Below, piece by piece: positions 11,691 through 24,600 of a DNA stretch of 64,000 bases. The notes beneath the pieces are model-generated. The model saw only the letters and a program-made list of their open reading frames with translations. It searched no databases and was not told where the DNA came from. The stretch's first letter is position 1; the number at the start of each line of letters is the position of its first letter. The translations under genes and the position numbers were made by a program. The stretch is from positions 140,752,426 through 140,816,425 of the forward strand of contig BSWB01000004.1 of the NCBI GenBank assembly GCA_033239125.1, written 5' to 3'. The DNA is from Fagopyrum homotropicum. Lineage: Eukaryota > Streptophyta > Magnoliopsida > Caryophyllales > Polygonaceae.

Positions 11691-13349
11691 TCAGGCAATC
11701 TGAAGGTTCAACAACCTCGTCGTTTGAAGGGTAGAGGATGACCTATCCTTCCAGTTGTACTCGAAGTGAAGCTTAATCGATCTGATGATCACACCAGCAC
11801 AATCCACTGCTCTTGTGAAGGTGTTGTTATACAACATATTGTTCCTAGCAATCCAGACATGATAAATGAAAGAAGTGATGGAAGCAATCCGGATACTATC
11901 CAGCAGGCTAGGTTTGTGATGGGTGCACGCACCAAGCCAGTTCCACAGGTTGCAAAGGTAAGGGGCATGATAAGGGGTCTTGGTCCATCGGGAAACAATA
12001 TCAAGCACAAGAGAGCCATAGCTACAGTGGGTCCATAGGTGGTCATCGCTCTCAGCCGAACTATGACAAAGCTTACAAGTGTCATTGTCGGTCAAGTTCC
12101 AAGCTTTAACTTTAACAAAGGTAGGCAATCGTCTTAGAGAAGCTAACCAGGAGATATAGCTACACTTCAGAATATTGGAGTTGAGCCAAATAGCCTTGAA
12201 GGGACTTGGAAGAGAAAGAGGGATGTCAGGTTTGAAGTTAGCGTAGGCATTTTTGTGAGAGAAAGTACCATTAGGGTTAGACAAAATATCACCTCGCCGG
12301 CGACCAGTGAGAGGGATAGGGATTTCATCCTTGATTGTGAGCAGGTTTTTCCAGAAGGCGTTGTGGTGGGGCTTGGGGCTGCAACTCCAGATACATCGAC
12401 TTCCCTTAATTAGGTGATGTTCGATCCAATAGGACCAGATGTTACTACCTCCCCTATCGATGTCGTAGATAATTCTAACAAGGGCAACCTTGTTCCTAGC
12501 ATTAAGGTCCGGGAAGCCAAGACCACCGTTGGCTTTAGGAGAGCATATCACGGACCATGCAACTAAAGCTCTGCTACTATTCTCAACGCCCGACCAGAAG
12601 TAAGAACGGATGAGGCCATTGATCATACTAATGACCTTAGCCGGGAGCAAGAACATAGAGCTCCAATAATGATTAATTGAGAAAAGGATTGATTTAACAA
12701 GTTGTGCTCTACCTGCGTAAGAGAGAGACTTAGCACTCCATGATTGGATGCGTTTTGTGACCTTCTGAATCATGGGAAGTTAATCACGAATCTCAAGTCT
12801 TTTGCTACCAATAGGCACTCTCAGATAGAGAAACGGAAGAGACCCAATGGACATGCAAGTGTTGTTAACCGCCCTATCAATCTCAGTGTCATTCATAACA
12901 CCGGTGAAGAGAAGAGATTTGGCAGGGTTGATCGTGAGTCCAGAGATGGTACCAAAAGCATCAAGAGTGTCTTTCAAGATCTTGATGGAAGGGAGATCGC
13001 CTCTACAAAGAAGCAGTAAGTCATCAACGAAGGTAAGGTGAGTGATGATGGGGGATGAGCACTTGGGATGCTAATTAAACTCTGGGTTCAAAGTGTTCTT
13101 CTGGATCATTTTGGTTAGGTATTCCATCGCAATTACAAAGAGAGGCGGGGAGAGAGGGCAACCTTGGCACAATCCCTGATGCCCAGCAAATTGACCATGA
13201 AGAGAACCATTTATGTTGAAAGAGAACGTGGCAGTTGAGATGCATTCATTGATCAACCTAACAAAGTGTTCCGGGAAGCCCATTTTACGTAGGCAATGAA
13301 GGATGAACTCATGGCTGACAGAGTCGAAAGCTTATGAGATGTCAACCTT
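11691..13349 (-). pseudogene. LINE ORF2 fragment: reverse transcriptase to zf-RVT
   Basis: Reverse transcriptase performs target-primed reverse transcription for LINEs. Going down from 13349, the minus strand gives an AFDSVSHEF block with an upstream in-frame stop, GFPEHFVRLINECISTATFS, QGLCQGCPLSPPLFVIAMEYL, and then the catalytic FVDD at about 13020-13031. DTLDAFGTISGLTINPAKS follows. The thumb and zf-RVT region is the long open frame 11691-12773 (360 aa) with SWSAKSLSYAGRAQLV and a C-x2-C-x7-H-x4-H/C type knuckle (CKLCHSSAESDDHLWTHC). The frame changes near 13070 and 12975 and stops near 12778. The stop at 11691-11693 is followed by about 110 bases of 3' UTR. There is no RNase H domain. 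Confidence 0.88.
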
Positions 13350-15184
13350 TGATAACACGATTTATTACTTAGGTTTAGGCACTCATTTAGATAGTTTTTC
13401 CGCTCATTCATGCATGGTTTGCACTAGTTCGTAACGATTTGTACTCAATTCATGTATTTTGTCGAGATAGACGTCTACATGGACTTTTGCATGCTTTGTA
13501 GGTACTTTAGGAGCTTTAGGAGCTTAATCGATACATTTGAGGATCGCTCCTCGAGATGACACACCTTCGGACTCATTGGGATGCAAGCTAGGGGTTAAGG
13601 AGGACACATGACCTTGTTGGTGTATGCCATGCACCAAATCGTGACTTAATGATCCAAAACAAGCTGAGGCACCAAAACCACGGCCACTGGGACTTCCACG
13701 GGCGTGGAAATGGGCCGTGGTTTTCCCCAGACAGTTGTGACAGCTGTCCCACGATCTTCATGGCCGACTCTTGCAAATTTGGAGGATAAAAGGTGGTCCT
13801 GCAAGGCTGTGAGGATCATCTCCCATCACTCTATTCTCTCCCACAATCTCACCAACAAAGATTCTCTCATTGAAAGATTGGATTGGAGCTACCATTGGAG
13901 AAGAAGAAAGGCTTCCATTGGAGAAGAAGAAGAAGCACACTAGTTCATAGTTCCATAGTCTTTTAGAGTGATTTTGAGTAGGCTTAGTGAAACGTTTTGC
14001 AAGGGTTTGTAAGAAATGATTCGAACCTTCTTTTGAAGGGTTGTAAGTCCTTCATGAACCTTGATTTAGCTTGTTTTACTTGTTTCATTCGCTTAATCCA
14101 TCTTTCATTTCATCTTCTTGCCATGGATTCCATGATTTTATGCTTGATGACTTTGATTGTGATGATGCATGTTGTTGGCTAAATAGATGCGATTCTAGGG
14201 TAAGGAAAAGATGGTTATGGCTTGGACTATGATAGAATGAGCTTAGATGTACCTTTGGATGAATTGTTTGCTCGAACCTAGCCTTTGTTGTAAACCACGG
14301 TTTGTTCTATACATTCCACGGCCGTGGTTCTTGATGAACAACCCGTGATTTTGACTGACTTGCTTGTTTTGATGAATCTAAGTGCTAGGATGTTAGATTG
14401 TTGAAATACTAGTGTTTGTTGAGCTAAATCTATCCTAGGGTGACCTAGTGTTAGCAACTAAGTGTTAGAAGAGGCCTACCCGGTGATTCTTGCTCTTAGA
14501 TACCGATGATGACGAACTCTAGGTAGTAGTGAGCCTCATAAGCCGCTATTGGATTGAGTGTGCTAGGATTGATGTTTAGGACTTTCCTTCCCGAGACTTA
14601 GCCGGTAAGGAGAGGTTAGATCCCTAGATAACCATCCGGTTTGTGTAGAATTCCTATCCTTAGGCTCTTTGAGACTTACCCGGTGATGAGACCTTAGGAA
14701 CGGACTAGTGGACCATGAGACCTACCCGGTGGTTGATCCCAATCTAGAAACGCTCACTCCCAACATACTATAGTTGATCCAAGGAATGATTAGATAGCTT
14801 GAGTCCTATGCCATAACCAGAATTTCCAACCCCTAGAATCCGCTTTTCTCCCTTTAATTACATATTTCGTATTTGCTTGTTTACTTGTGGTGTTAGCTTA
14901 GTTGATTGTTGATTTCGCATGATTTGTGATCTTTGATTGATCACCTAAAAACAAAACCAAAAACATTGAGATTTTTTTTTCTTTATTCCCTTCTCTTTTC
15001 TTAGTCTAGATCTTCACTACCCTTAGTCACTAATCGATTCAATCTCACCTCAGTCTTTGTGTTCGACCTCGGAATACTATCCCTACTACAAAACGTCCCG
15101 TACACTACGGGTTCGCTAGGAGTTAGGAAAAATAATACGAGTTATAAATTTAAAGCTTTTGCGTGTCACGTTCTTAGCGTAACA
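13350..15184 (+). repeat. 5' LTR of the Athila-type element
   Basis: This is an 1835-bp LTR from TGATAACACG to GCGTAACA. It contains a TATA-like word at 13785 and palindromic CCACGG words around 13675-13730. A perfect CCACGGCCGTGG lies at 14316-14327. Several CCCGGT-containing words recur between 14480 and 14730. The end has the CACTACGGGTTCGCTAGG block shared by related LTRs. Small ORFs such as 13704-13943 recur in the 3' LTR and are not treated as genes. Confidence 0.95.
13785..13793 (+). promoter_or_regulatory. Candidate LTR TATA box
   Basis: GATAAAAGG lies about 435 bases into the 5' LTR, just after a cluster of CCACGG palindromes. The same word is in the 3' LTR at about 23200. The related LTR at 57649 has TATAAAAGG at the comparable place (58196), which supports this as the U3 promoter position. 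Confidence 0.5.
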
Positions 15185-15190
15185 AGTTTT

Positions 15191-15208
15191 TGGCGCCGTT
15201 GCCGGGGA
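15191..15208 (+). promoter_or_regulatory. Primer binding site, tRNA-Asp
   Basis: TGGCGCCGTTGCCGGGGA, six bases after the LTR end, is the complement of the 3' end of plant tRNA-Asp (18 of 18, including CCA). Athila-lineage elements are known to prime from tRNA-Asp. Confidence 0.93.
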
Positions 15209-15325
15209 CTAGGTTAAGATTGAGTCGTTGTTTGTGATTGTTTATAGTGTAGGTCTTTCTTGTTGCTTTTGATCTCGTTTGGTTTGTGTCTTTGCTTTTC
15301 AGGACATCTCTCACTCTTTAGGTGT

Positions 15326-17686
15326 ATGCGAAGATCTCGTGGCAAGGATTTAGCTCCATTCGATCCCGAACCGGAGAAAACCCTTAGATCTAGATCCAAG
15401 AGCATTCGAAAGGGAAAAGAGATGGCCGGAAGAGATCTCCAAGCTGAGTTAGATGAGGCTTTAGAGCAAATTAGGCTAAGGGATGAAGCCTTGAAGAATG
15501 AAAGGAGACTTGCCAATGAGAGGCAAAAGGCAACTAGGAGGGAGATTGAAGAGATTAGGCAAGCTCTTGTGCAAAGAAAGCTTAATCGTCAACAACCTCC
15601 ACCTCTACCACAACCTCAGCCGGCGGCGGTTAACATTCGGGTTGTGCCCATTGCTATTGAAGAGCCACAAACTTTAGGGCAACGTATGGATCCGGCACAA
15701 AGAGCAAACCGTCCGGGTGTGAACTTAGGAGATCCTGCGGCCCATGATTACGAGCTCCGCCCTCAAGTTCTACAAATGATCCGGCATAACCAATTTAGAG
15801 GGATGGAAGGAGAGTCTCCTCATCAAAACTTGATGAACTATGAGATCTTGATGGAGACTCTAAGACCGCCTAGATTGGAGAGCAACAACCATAAGCTTAG
15901 GGCTTTCTCCTTCTCACTTAAGGATAAAGCCTTGGCTTGGTATCAATCTATTCCACAAGGGCGAGTGAGTACTTGGGAGGAGATGACAATCGAGTTTTTG
16001 ACAAAGTTCTTCCCACCTTCCAAGACTACCAAGTTAAGAGGAAAGATCAATGCCTTCGTGATGAAGGATAGAGAAAGCTTATTCAAGTCTTGGGAGAGGT
16101 TCAAAGACCTTCTCCTAGATTGTCCACACCATGGTATACCAAAGATTGAGCTATTGGAGATCTACTTCAAAGGACTTGATGAAGATAGCTAATTCAAGCT
16201 TCAATCTCTTTCCGGTGGGACTTTCATGGAAAAGAATGTGGATGAAACTTGGGAGTTTGTAGAGAAACAAGCTTTGGTGATTGAGAAGTACTCCCATAGG
16301 AAGAGTGATGGGAGGAAGGCGGGAGCATATGAGGTGAGTGAAGTCACCATGAGTAACTTCAAGCTTGATGCAATCAACAATGAGCTGAAATCTTTAAGGG
16401 AGTTGTGTGCTACAACTTTGAAGAATCAAGCAACCCCTCAAGTGCAAGTGCAAGCAAATTTGTCTTCCAAGGAGGAGGATGTAAACTACATGGGAAGGGG
16501 AAATTACAACAACTATCAAGGCCCAAGGAACTTCAACAACAACCGGCAATTCAACAATTACCGGCCTAACCACAACCATCCCGGATTTTCCTATTCTAAC
16601 CCGGATGGAGCCTTGAACCCTCCCGCTTCCACAAGCGCAGCTCCACCACCAAAAGCTTCACAAGAACCTCCACCCGGATTCACTCAACCTCCAAAGGATA
16701 GAACCGAGATGATGTTTGACCAATTGCTTGGAAGGTTGAGTGGTCTTGAGAGCACGGTGACTTCCATTTCTAAGGCTCAAAAGGTGTTGGAAGCACAAGT
16801 GTTACAAAAGGCGGGTAAAGCTCATAGAGATCCGGAAAAGCTTCCCGGAAGAACCGAAGACAACCCGAGAGGCCATGTGTTGGCCATCACAACGAGGAGC
16901 AGGTTGAGCATGAAGGACCCCTTGCCTAAGGGAAATGACAAGGGAAAGCAAGTGGTGATAGAAGAGGAAGAGACCTTGCAAGAAGAAGGAGGAAAGAGCA
17001 AGGATGATGAGCCAACATATGTGGCACCACCTCCATACAAGCCACCACTACCGTTCCCACAATCACGAGCAAGAGCTTGCTTGGACAAGCACTTCGGTAA
17101 ATTTCTTGAAATTATGTCTAAATTGCATATTAACATTCCGTTCATGGATGCTATTCTAGGTATGCTGGCATATGGCAAATTCTTGAAGAAGATACTCTCC
17201 AATAAAAGGAAGTTGGAGGAGTATAGAGAAGTAAGGATGACAAAGAGGTCCTCGGAATTGATCCAAACCATGAAGGAGGAGATGCCTCATAAGCTAAGAG
17301 ATCCGGGATCCTTTTGTGTGTCAATTGGAGTAGGAGAAGTGAAGTATGAAGCCATATGTGATCTTGGGGCAAGTGTAAGCATCATACCGCTTGCACTTTG
17401 CAACAAGGTTGGGCTAGGAGAGCCAAAGCCGGTCAAGATGACCCTTTACATGGCGGACCGTTCGATCACTCACCCGGTTGAAATCTTGGAGGACATACCG
17501 GTGCAACTCGGGAAGTTCTATGTGCCGATTGATTTTGTTGTCTTGGACATCCCGGCGGACTATCCGGTTCCTATCATCTTAGGGAGACCTTTCTTGGCTA
17601 CGTCCGGATGTTTGGTGGATTGTAAAAATGGAATTCTCTCTTTCACATTGGAGAAGAGAATATCAAGTTCAAATTATCCACAATGA
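15326..17686 (+). pseudogene. Athila-type gag and protease, interrupted
   Basis: The start is taken at 15326 (MRRSRGKD), because the copy at 59465 starts similarly (MRMSRNTGD). A charged coiled-coil-like N terminus (residues about 30-100) precedes the gag core (LAWYQSIPQGRVSTWEEM, then FPPSKTTKLRGKI). An in-frame TAA at 16190-16192 lies where relatives have CAA, and the frame then resumes. After an asparagine-rich stretch (16500-16600) and the PPPYKPPLPFPQSRAR block come the protease CDLGASVSIIPLAL and VVLDIPADYPVPIILGRPFL. A one-base deletion near 17645 throws the frame off, giving the stop at 17684-17686. There is no zinc knuckle, as in related copies here. Confidence 0.92.
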
Positions 17687-19999
17687 TGAAAGGGCCAGCC
17701 CTTGGTGAAGATGTGTTCAACATTGTCGAGCAAGAGGAGTCTAGAGAAGTTGTAAGCTCGATCTTGATCAAGGACCCCTTGGAGAAGGTTCTTAGCTTAA
17801 GTTTGATGGAGGAAGGAGTAGAGGAGGCTTGCAATGAAGAAATCAAGGCTTTGGAATCATTGGAAAAAGGAGACAAGAGCTGAATTTGAAGCACACGAAG
17901 ATGTGTTGAATTTCTGCACGAACCACGGCCAGGGACCAAGAACCACGCCCGTGGTTTCTCCCGTGGAACTCTCTGGAATGCTCAAAAAGGCTAGCTTTGC
18001 AAGTTCTACGGCCGTGGTTGTGCCAGAGCCCGTAATTTTTCCCGTGGTTTCTCCAGAAACTGCCTTAGTTGTTGATCAAGCTTCAAGGAGTCTTGAGGAG
18101 TCTTCCATGGCTTTGGATTCATCTCAACCAACATTATACGGATCGTCTCCACTCGATAAAGGTCCTCCTAAACTTGAACTCAAACCCCTCCCCTCTCATT
18201 TGAAGTATGCTTTCCTTGGTGAGAATTCTACATATCCGGTTATTGTGAATGCATGCTTGAATGATGATGAACTTGCTAGATTGTTGCATGAGTTGAGATT
18301 GCATAGGAAAGCTATAGGCTATACCATTGATGATTTAGTTGGAATTAAACCTTCTTTGTGTATGCATAAGATCTTAATGGAAGACAACCATAAACCTTCA
18401 ATTGAACCTCAAAGAAGACTAAACCCTATCATGAAAGAAGTAGTCAAGAAAGAGATCCTTAAATTGCTAGATGCGGGAATCATTTTCCCAATTTCGGATA
18501 GTAAGTGGGTTAGTCCCGTGCATGTGGTTCCTAAGAAGGGTAGGATGACCGTAGTAACCAATGAGAATAATGAACTAATCCCAACTAGAACGGTTACGGG
18601 ATGGAGAATGTGTATAGACTATAGGAAACTAAATGTTGCCTCTAGGAAAGATCACTTCCCTCTTCCTTTCATTGACCAAATGTTAGAGAGATTAGCTCAA
18701 CATTCCCATTTTTGTTACTTAGATGGCTATAGTGGATTCTTCCAAATCCCTATTCACCCCGATGATCAAGAGAAAACCACATTCACATGTCCTTGCGGTA
18801 CATTTGCATATAGGAGAATGCCATTTGGGTTGTGTAATGCACCCGCCACCTTTTAAAGGTGTATGATGGCCATCTTTTCTGAGTATATTGAAAACATCAT
18901 TGAAGTGTTTATGGATGATTTTTCTGTTTATGGATCTTCCTTTGATGATTGTTTAGATAACTTGTCTTTGGTGCTTAAGAGATGTGAGGAGACTAATCTA
19001 GTCTTGAATTGGGAGAAATGCCACTTCATGGTAAGTGAAGGCATTGTGTTGGGACACTTGGTGTCCAACCGTGGCATTAAGGTTGATAGGGCTAAGGTAG
19101 AGATGATAGAGAAGTTGCCACCACCAACCTCGGTAAAGGGGGTAAGGAGTTTTCTAGGGCATGCCGGTTTTTACCGGAGATTCATTAAAGATTTCTCTAA
19201 GATTTCTAAGCCTCTTACTAACCTACTAATGAAAGATGTTGAGTTTGTTTTCTCTAAGGATTGCCTTGAAGCTTTTTGTAGGTTGAAGAATGCTTTGATC
19301 TCCGTTCCCATCATGCAAACTCCGGATTGGAGTTTACCGTTTGATATCATGTGCGACGCGAGTGATGTAGCCGTTGGGGCTGTTTTGGGAAAAAGGAAAG
19401 ATGGGCTTACACATGCCATCTATTATGCTAGCAAGACGCTAGATGATTCCCAACTCAATTATGCTACCACCGAGAAAGAGTTGCTAGCGGTTGTGTACGC
19501 ATTTGAGAAGTTCCGCTCGTATCTTGTCGGAGCAAAGGTCATTGTGTATACGGATCATGCTGCGATCCGTTATCTCCTTAAAAAGAAGGATGCCAAGCCT
19601 CGGTTGATTCGGTGGATCTTTCTTCTTCAAGAGTTTGACTTGGAAATCCGGGATAAGAAAGGGTCCGAAAATTCTGTGGCGGATCACCTTAGTAGACTCC
19701 CACCATTGGAGCTTGAGAGAGATGACATCCCGATTGATGACTCATTCCGGGATGAGCAATTGCAAATGGTGGAGGAGTGCTTGTTTCAAGTGTCAAGGGG
19801 TAATGAGCCATGGTATGCCGACGTTGTGAACTACCTTGTGTGTGAGGAGGTGCCACCCGGTTTATCCTATGCCCAAAGGAAGAAGTTCTTCAAAGATGTG
19901 AGGCATTACTATTGGAGTGAACCGCTTTTGTTCAAAAGAGGGGCGGATGGAGTCTTTAGGAGATGCATACCGGAGGATGAGGTGAAGAGTGTGATCCGC
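17687..19999 (+). pseudogene. Athila-type linker, reverse transcriptase and RNase H, interrupted
   Basis: The frame lost near 17645 runs to a stop at 17881-17883. A compensating one-base insertion near 17878 returns to the gag frame, seen from 17834. The linker (17920-18060) holds CCACGG-type palindromic words. RT spans about 18400-19050, with ISDSKWVSPVHVVPKKG, TGWRMCIDYRKLN and the catalytic FMDDFSVYG (18911-18937). An in-frame TAA at 18854-18856 replaces CAA within the PATFQRC motif of relatives. RNase H (about 19340-19700) shows MCDASDVAVGAVLG, TEKELLAVVYA and TDHAAIRYLL, keeping its acidic residues. The domain order is PR-RT-RNase H, as in Ty3/gypsy elements. Confidence 0.93.
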
Positions 20000-21085
20000 C
20001 ATTGTCACTCCTTGCCATGTGGAGGCCATGCTAGCTCACACAAGACATGTGCTAAGGTGTTGCAATCGGGTTTCTTTTGGCCGAGTTTGTTCAAGGATGT
20101 GCAGAATTTTATGGTAGCTTGTGATGCTTGTCAAAGGACGGGCAACATCTCAAGGAGGAATGAGATGCCCTTGAACAACATACAAGAGGTGGAGATATTT
20201 AATGTATGAGGTGTGGACTTCATGGGACCATTCCCTTCTTCATGTGGCAACCTCTACATCCTATTGGCGGTGGACTATGTTTCGAGATGGGTGGAGGCAA
20301 TCGCCTCTCCTACAAATGATGCCAAGGTTGTGGTGCGGTTCTTCAACCGAGTGATCTTCCCTAGATTTGGAACACCAAGGGTGATCATAAGTGATGGAGG
20401 GAAGCACTTCACTAATAGGAACTTTGGGGCACTTTTGGCTAAGTATGGGGTGACTCATAAGGTGGCAACACCTTACCATCCCCAAACTAGTGGCCAAGTG
20501 GAGATCTCCAACCGGGAGATAAAGGGGATACTTGAGAAGACGGTTTCTAGGACGAGAAAGGATTGGGCTATGAAGCTCGATGATGCTTTATGGGCATATA
20601 GAACCGCTTTCAAGATACCGATTGGCACCACTCCTTGCAAGCTAGTCTATGGCAAGTCTTGCCACCTTCCGGTAGAGATGGAACATAGAGCATATTGGGC
20701 TATAAGGTGGTTGAATTTTGACCTCAAGGAGGCCGGAGAGAAGAGGTTGCTTGATATGAACGCTCTTGAGGAGATCCGGTTGGATGCCTATGAAAACGCC
20801 CGGATCTACAAGGAAAGGACCAAACGTTGGCATGACAAGCGTCTCATCCCGAAGGAGTTGAGTGAAGGAGACTTGGTCCTTCTCTTCAACTCAAGGTTGC
20901 GGCTCTTCCCCGGAAAGCTAAAGTTAAGATGGACGGGTCCTTATGTGGTGAAGAAGATCTTTCCCCATGGAGCGGTTGAGATAGGAGGGGAGCATTGTGG
21001 AGATTTTAAGGTGAATGGGCACCGTTTGAAGAAGTATATCCCGGGAGCTCCGGTGGATATGATTGCCCCACTTCACCTAGAGTGA
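20000..21085 (+). pseudogene. Athila-type integrase, interrupted
   Basis: Integrase inserts the cDNA into the genome. The HHCC zinc-binding region is at about 19995-20145 (HCHSLPCGGHASSHKTC, then CDACQRTG). An in-frame TGA at 20207-20209 replaces a TGG expected in the V-W-G-V-D-F-M-G-P-F context. The catalytic core follows from 20213 with D (DFMGPF), D (ISDGGKHF) and E (QVEISNREIKG) all present. A C-terminal SH3-like segment (GDLVLLFNSRLRLFPGKLK, then WTGPYVV) follows, with the stop at 21083-21085. No chromodomain is present, consistent with the Athila lineage. Confidence 0.93.
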
Positions 21086-22763
21086 GATGCCCCCGAGTTT
21101 GGTCAAGCTAATGACCTTAAAGAAGCGCTTGATGGGAGGCAACCCATTGGTAGACATCTTTCCCTTTTCGTTTTTATTTTGTTTTTGATTTTTCTGTTTT
21201 TGTGTGTTTGGTGTGCTTTGTGTGTGTGCTAGAGTCTTGGTAGCATGGAAGCATTGCATGGCATGTGGATGATGATGATGAACCCCTCATCAATTATGGG
21301 TGGAGCAGACGCGGAACTTGGACGGCTAGCGGTGCCTAGCGCGGGTCCCGACGCCATAACGAACACCTTGAGCTCTCTACCATTGTTGATAGGATCATTC
21401 ACCATCAATCTACTTGAGTGAACCCAAATACCGAAGCAAACCATTTTTACATTGTGAGAACCCTCTTTCACTCTTCTTTACTTCATTTACACATTGGGGA
21501 CAATGTGTTTCTAAGTATGGGGTGGGGTTTTCATAATCACTTGGATGATTAGCATCTAGGGTAGTTTCTTTTAGTCACATGCTTCATTATGTCTTGCATT
21601 GTACATACACATTTTGAAAAATCCAAAAAATCAGAAAATTTTAAAAATTTTTAGTGCTTCTAAGCTTGGGAATGACCCTTATGATGAAATTGTCTTGTGA
21701 ATTGGCTATGGATGGCCTTATGTGTTGAATTGATGCATGCATATGTGGACTTGAAGTACTTATCTTGAATCCCATGAATGATTTATGATCATGATGTTTG
21801 TCTTGATTGGATTGAGTATTGAAAGTCGAAATTACATGCTAGTTCTTGCACATCATCTAGGAGTGATTAAGGCAATTCATCTTTCTCTACTTCTCATCTT
21901 GATAATGTTGTTTGAGCACCTCAATTGATATAAATTTGACCTCTTTTGACCCATCCGGGAATAGGAGCATGTTAGTGTGTATGAAAAGCAAGTGTGGGGT
22001 GAAGTTGTTGATGAAAGAATGTTATGAATGAAGTGCTGAATTTGTTGTGAAAGTGTAGACAAAAATATAGGTTTGGGGACGTTGGTTTAAATGACGAGTA
22101 ACTCGGCACCATTCACATAATCGGGTGTTTGTGCCTTGCCAAAGTCAAATAAACCGATAGTCCTAACGAGCTTTGGTATGTGTGCCCGGTGTGGATGCAC
22201 CTCGAAAAATAAAAAAGCCCGAGGATGGCTAATCACCAAGGTTTCGGCTTTTGTACACCAATGCCATTGTCTCAAAAATAAGTGAAAGAAAAAGAAAAGA
22301 AAAGAAAAGAAAAGATAGAGAAAATATACACTTGTGGGAAGTTGATAAAAATGTGAAGTTGTGAAGTTAGTTCCATTCTCGGATTAGCATCACATAGCCT
22401 AGAAAAATTCCCACATAATCACAACGTTTCTTGGCCTTTTATTTCACAAGCCCTTGTGACCTATTTGAATGTGTGTAAGACTTAGTGATCTAGATTGAAT
22501 ATGCTCATGATCATCTCGACTTCTTCATTTTTACATTTCATGCATGCCTTCGAGTTAAGTATAATTGTCTTTCCATGCCTTTACTTATTTGACACATGAT
22601 TGCTTGTCCATTGCCATGAACATGACTATGAAGGTGATCCAATATTAGAAGCACAACTCCAAAAAGATTTTGTTGTTTTTCTGCATGCATAAATCATGTC
22701 ATCTCTTAGTCTATAGTTGGGGACTTGCTCGGGGACGAGCAAACCTTAAGTATGGGGTATTTT
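21086..22763 (+). other. 3' non-coding region of the Athila-type element
   Basis: No env-like ORF is seen in these 1.68 kb. There is a purine-rich AGTATGGGGTGGGG near 21514-21527, reminiscent of the terminal tract and possibly a second polypurine tract. An AAAAG microsatellite is at about 22285-22318. The region begins with the GGGAGGCAACCCA block found after pol in this lineage. Confidence 0.8.
22751..22763 (+). promoter_or_regulatory. Polypurine tract region
   Basis: AAGTATGGGGTATTTT runs to the 3' LTR start at 22764, and plus-strand DNA synthesis would start here. It is shorter and less pure than in many Ty3/gypsy elements. A similar word occurs near 21514. Confidence 0.65.
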
Positions 22764-24600
22764 TGATAACATGATTTATTACTTAGGTTTAGGCACTCAT
22801 TTAGATAGTTGTTCCGCTCATTCATGCATGGTTTGCACTAGTTCGTAACGATTTGCACTCAATTCATGTATTTTGTCGAGATAGACGTCTACACGGACTT
22901 TTGCATGCTTTGTAGGTATTTTAGGAGCTTTAGGAGCTTAATCGATACATTTGAGGATCGCTCCTCGAGATGACACACCTTCGGACTCATTGGGATGCAA
23001 GCTAGGGGCTAAGGAGGACACATGGGACCTTGTTGGTGCATGTCATGCACCAAACCGTGACTTAATGATCCAAAACAAGCTGAGGCACCAAAACCACGGC
23101 CATTGGGACTTCCACGGGCGTGGAAATGGGCCGTGGTTTTCCCCAGACAGCTGTGACAGCTGTCCCACGATCTTCATGGCCGACTCTTGCAAATTTGGAG
23201 GATAAAAGGTGGTCCTGCAAGGTTGTGAGGATCATCTCCCATCACTCCATTCTCTCCCACACTCTTACCAACAAATATTCTCTCATTGAAAGATTGGATT
23301 GGAGCTACCATTGGAGAAGAAGAAAGGCTTCCATTGGAGAAGAAGAAGAAGCACACTAGTTCATAGTTCCATAGTCTTTTAGAGTGATTTTGAGTAGGCT
23401 TAGTGAAACGTTTTGCAAGGGTTTGTAAGAAACGATTCGAACCTTCTTTTGAAGGGTTGTAAGTCCTTCATGAACCTTGATTTAGCTTGTTTTACTTGTT
23501 TCATTCGCTTAATCCATCTTTCATTTCATCTTCTTGCCATGGATTCCATGATTTTATGCTTGATGACTTTGATTGTGATGATGCATGTTGTTGGCTAAAT
23601 AGATGCGATTCTAGGGTAAGGAAAAGATGGTTATGGCTTGGACTATGATAGAATGAGCTTAGATGTACCTTTGGATGAATTGTTTGCTCGAACCTAGCCT
23701 TTGTTGTAAACCACGGTTTGTTCTATACATTCCACGGCCGTGGTTCTTGATGAACAACCCGTGATTTTGACTGACTTGCTTGTTTTGATGAATCTAAGTG
23801 CTAGGATGTTAGATTGTTGAAATACTAGTGTTTGTTGAGCTAAATCTATCCTAGGGTGACCTAGTGTTAGCAACTAAGTGTTAGAAGAGGCCTACCCGGT
23901 GATTCTTGCTCTTAGATACCGATGATGACGAACTCTAGGTAGTAGTGAGCCTCATAAGCCGCTATTGGATTGAGTGTGCTAGGATTGATGTTTAGGACTT
24001 GCCTTCCCGAGACTTACCCGGTAAGGAGAGGTTAGATCCCTAGATAACCATCCGGTTTGTGTAGAATTCCTATCCTTAGGCTCTTTGAGACTTACCCGGT
24101 GTTGAGACCTTAGGAACGGACTAGTGGACCATGAGACCTACCCGGTGATTGATCCCAATCTAGAAACGCTCACTCACAACATACTATAGTTGATCCAAGG
24201 AATGATTAGATAGCTTGAGTCCTATGCCATAACCGGAATTTCCAACCCCTAGAATCCGCTTTTCTCCCTTTGATTACATATTTCGTATTTTTTGTTTACT
24301 TGTGGTGTTAGCTTAGTTGATTGTTGATTTCGCATGATTTGTGATCTTTGATTGATCACCTAAAAACAAAACCAAAAACATTGAGATTTTTTTTCTCTTT
24401 ATTCCCTTCTCTTTTCTTAGTCTAGATCTTCACTACCCTTAGTCACTAATCGATTCAATCTCACCTCAGTCTTTGTGTTCGACCTCGGAATACTATCCCT
24501 ACTACAAAACGTCCCGTACACTGCGGGTTCGCTAGGAGTTAGGAAAAATAATTCGAGTTATAAATTTAAAGCTTTTGTGTGTCACGTTCTTAGCGTAACA
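22764..24600 (+). repeat. 3' LTR of the Athila-type element
   Basis: This 1837-bp copy matches the 5' LTR nearly throughout. Visible differences include CATGA for CACGA near the start and GCGGGTTCG for ACGGGTTCG near the end. A perfect CCACGGCCGTGG lies at 23732-23743. It is followed directly by ACCTT and the resumed LINE. Confidence 0.95.

Larger units (their letters stand above)
13350..24600 (+). mobile_element. Full-length Athila-type Ty3/gypsy retrotransposon
   Basis: An 11.25-kb element has two LTRs (13350-15184 and 22764-24600), a tRNA-Asp primer site, one gag-pro-pol region and a polypurine tract. Perfect 5-bp duplications ACCTT lie at 13345-13349 and 24601-24605. LTRs start TGATAACA and end GCGTAACA. 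The two LTRs differ at scattered positions, on the order of 1 percent by eye, so the insertion is fairly young. The protein-coding frame has three stops and two frameshifts, so this copy is dead even though it is structurally complete. There is no env-like ORF in the 1.68 kb after pol. Confidence 0.95.

Noticed and set aside
13704..13943. ORFs inside the Athila-type LTR (also at 23120-23359)
   Set aside because: They occur in both LTR copies with frames open on both strands and no domain, so they are chance ORFs in regulatory sequence.
21086..22763. Env-like ORF in the full-length Athila-type element
   Set aside because: No frame longer than about 80 codons and no match to the remnant at 5184-5603 was seen.
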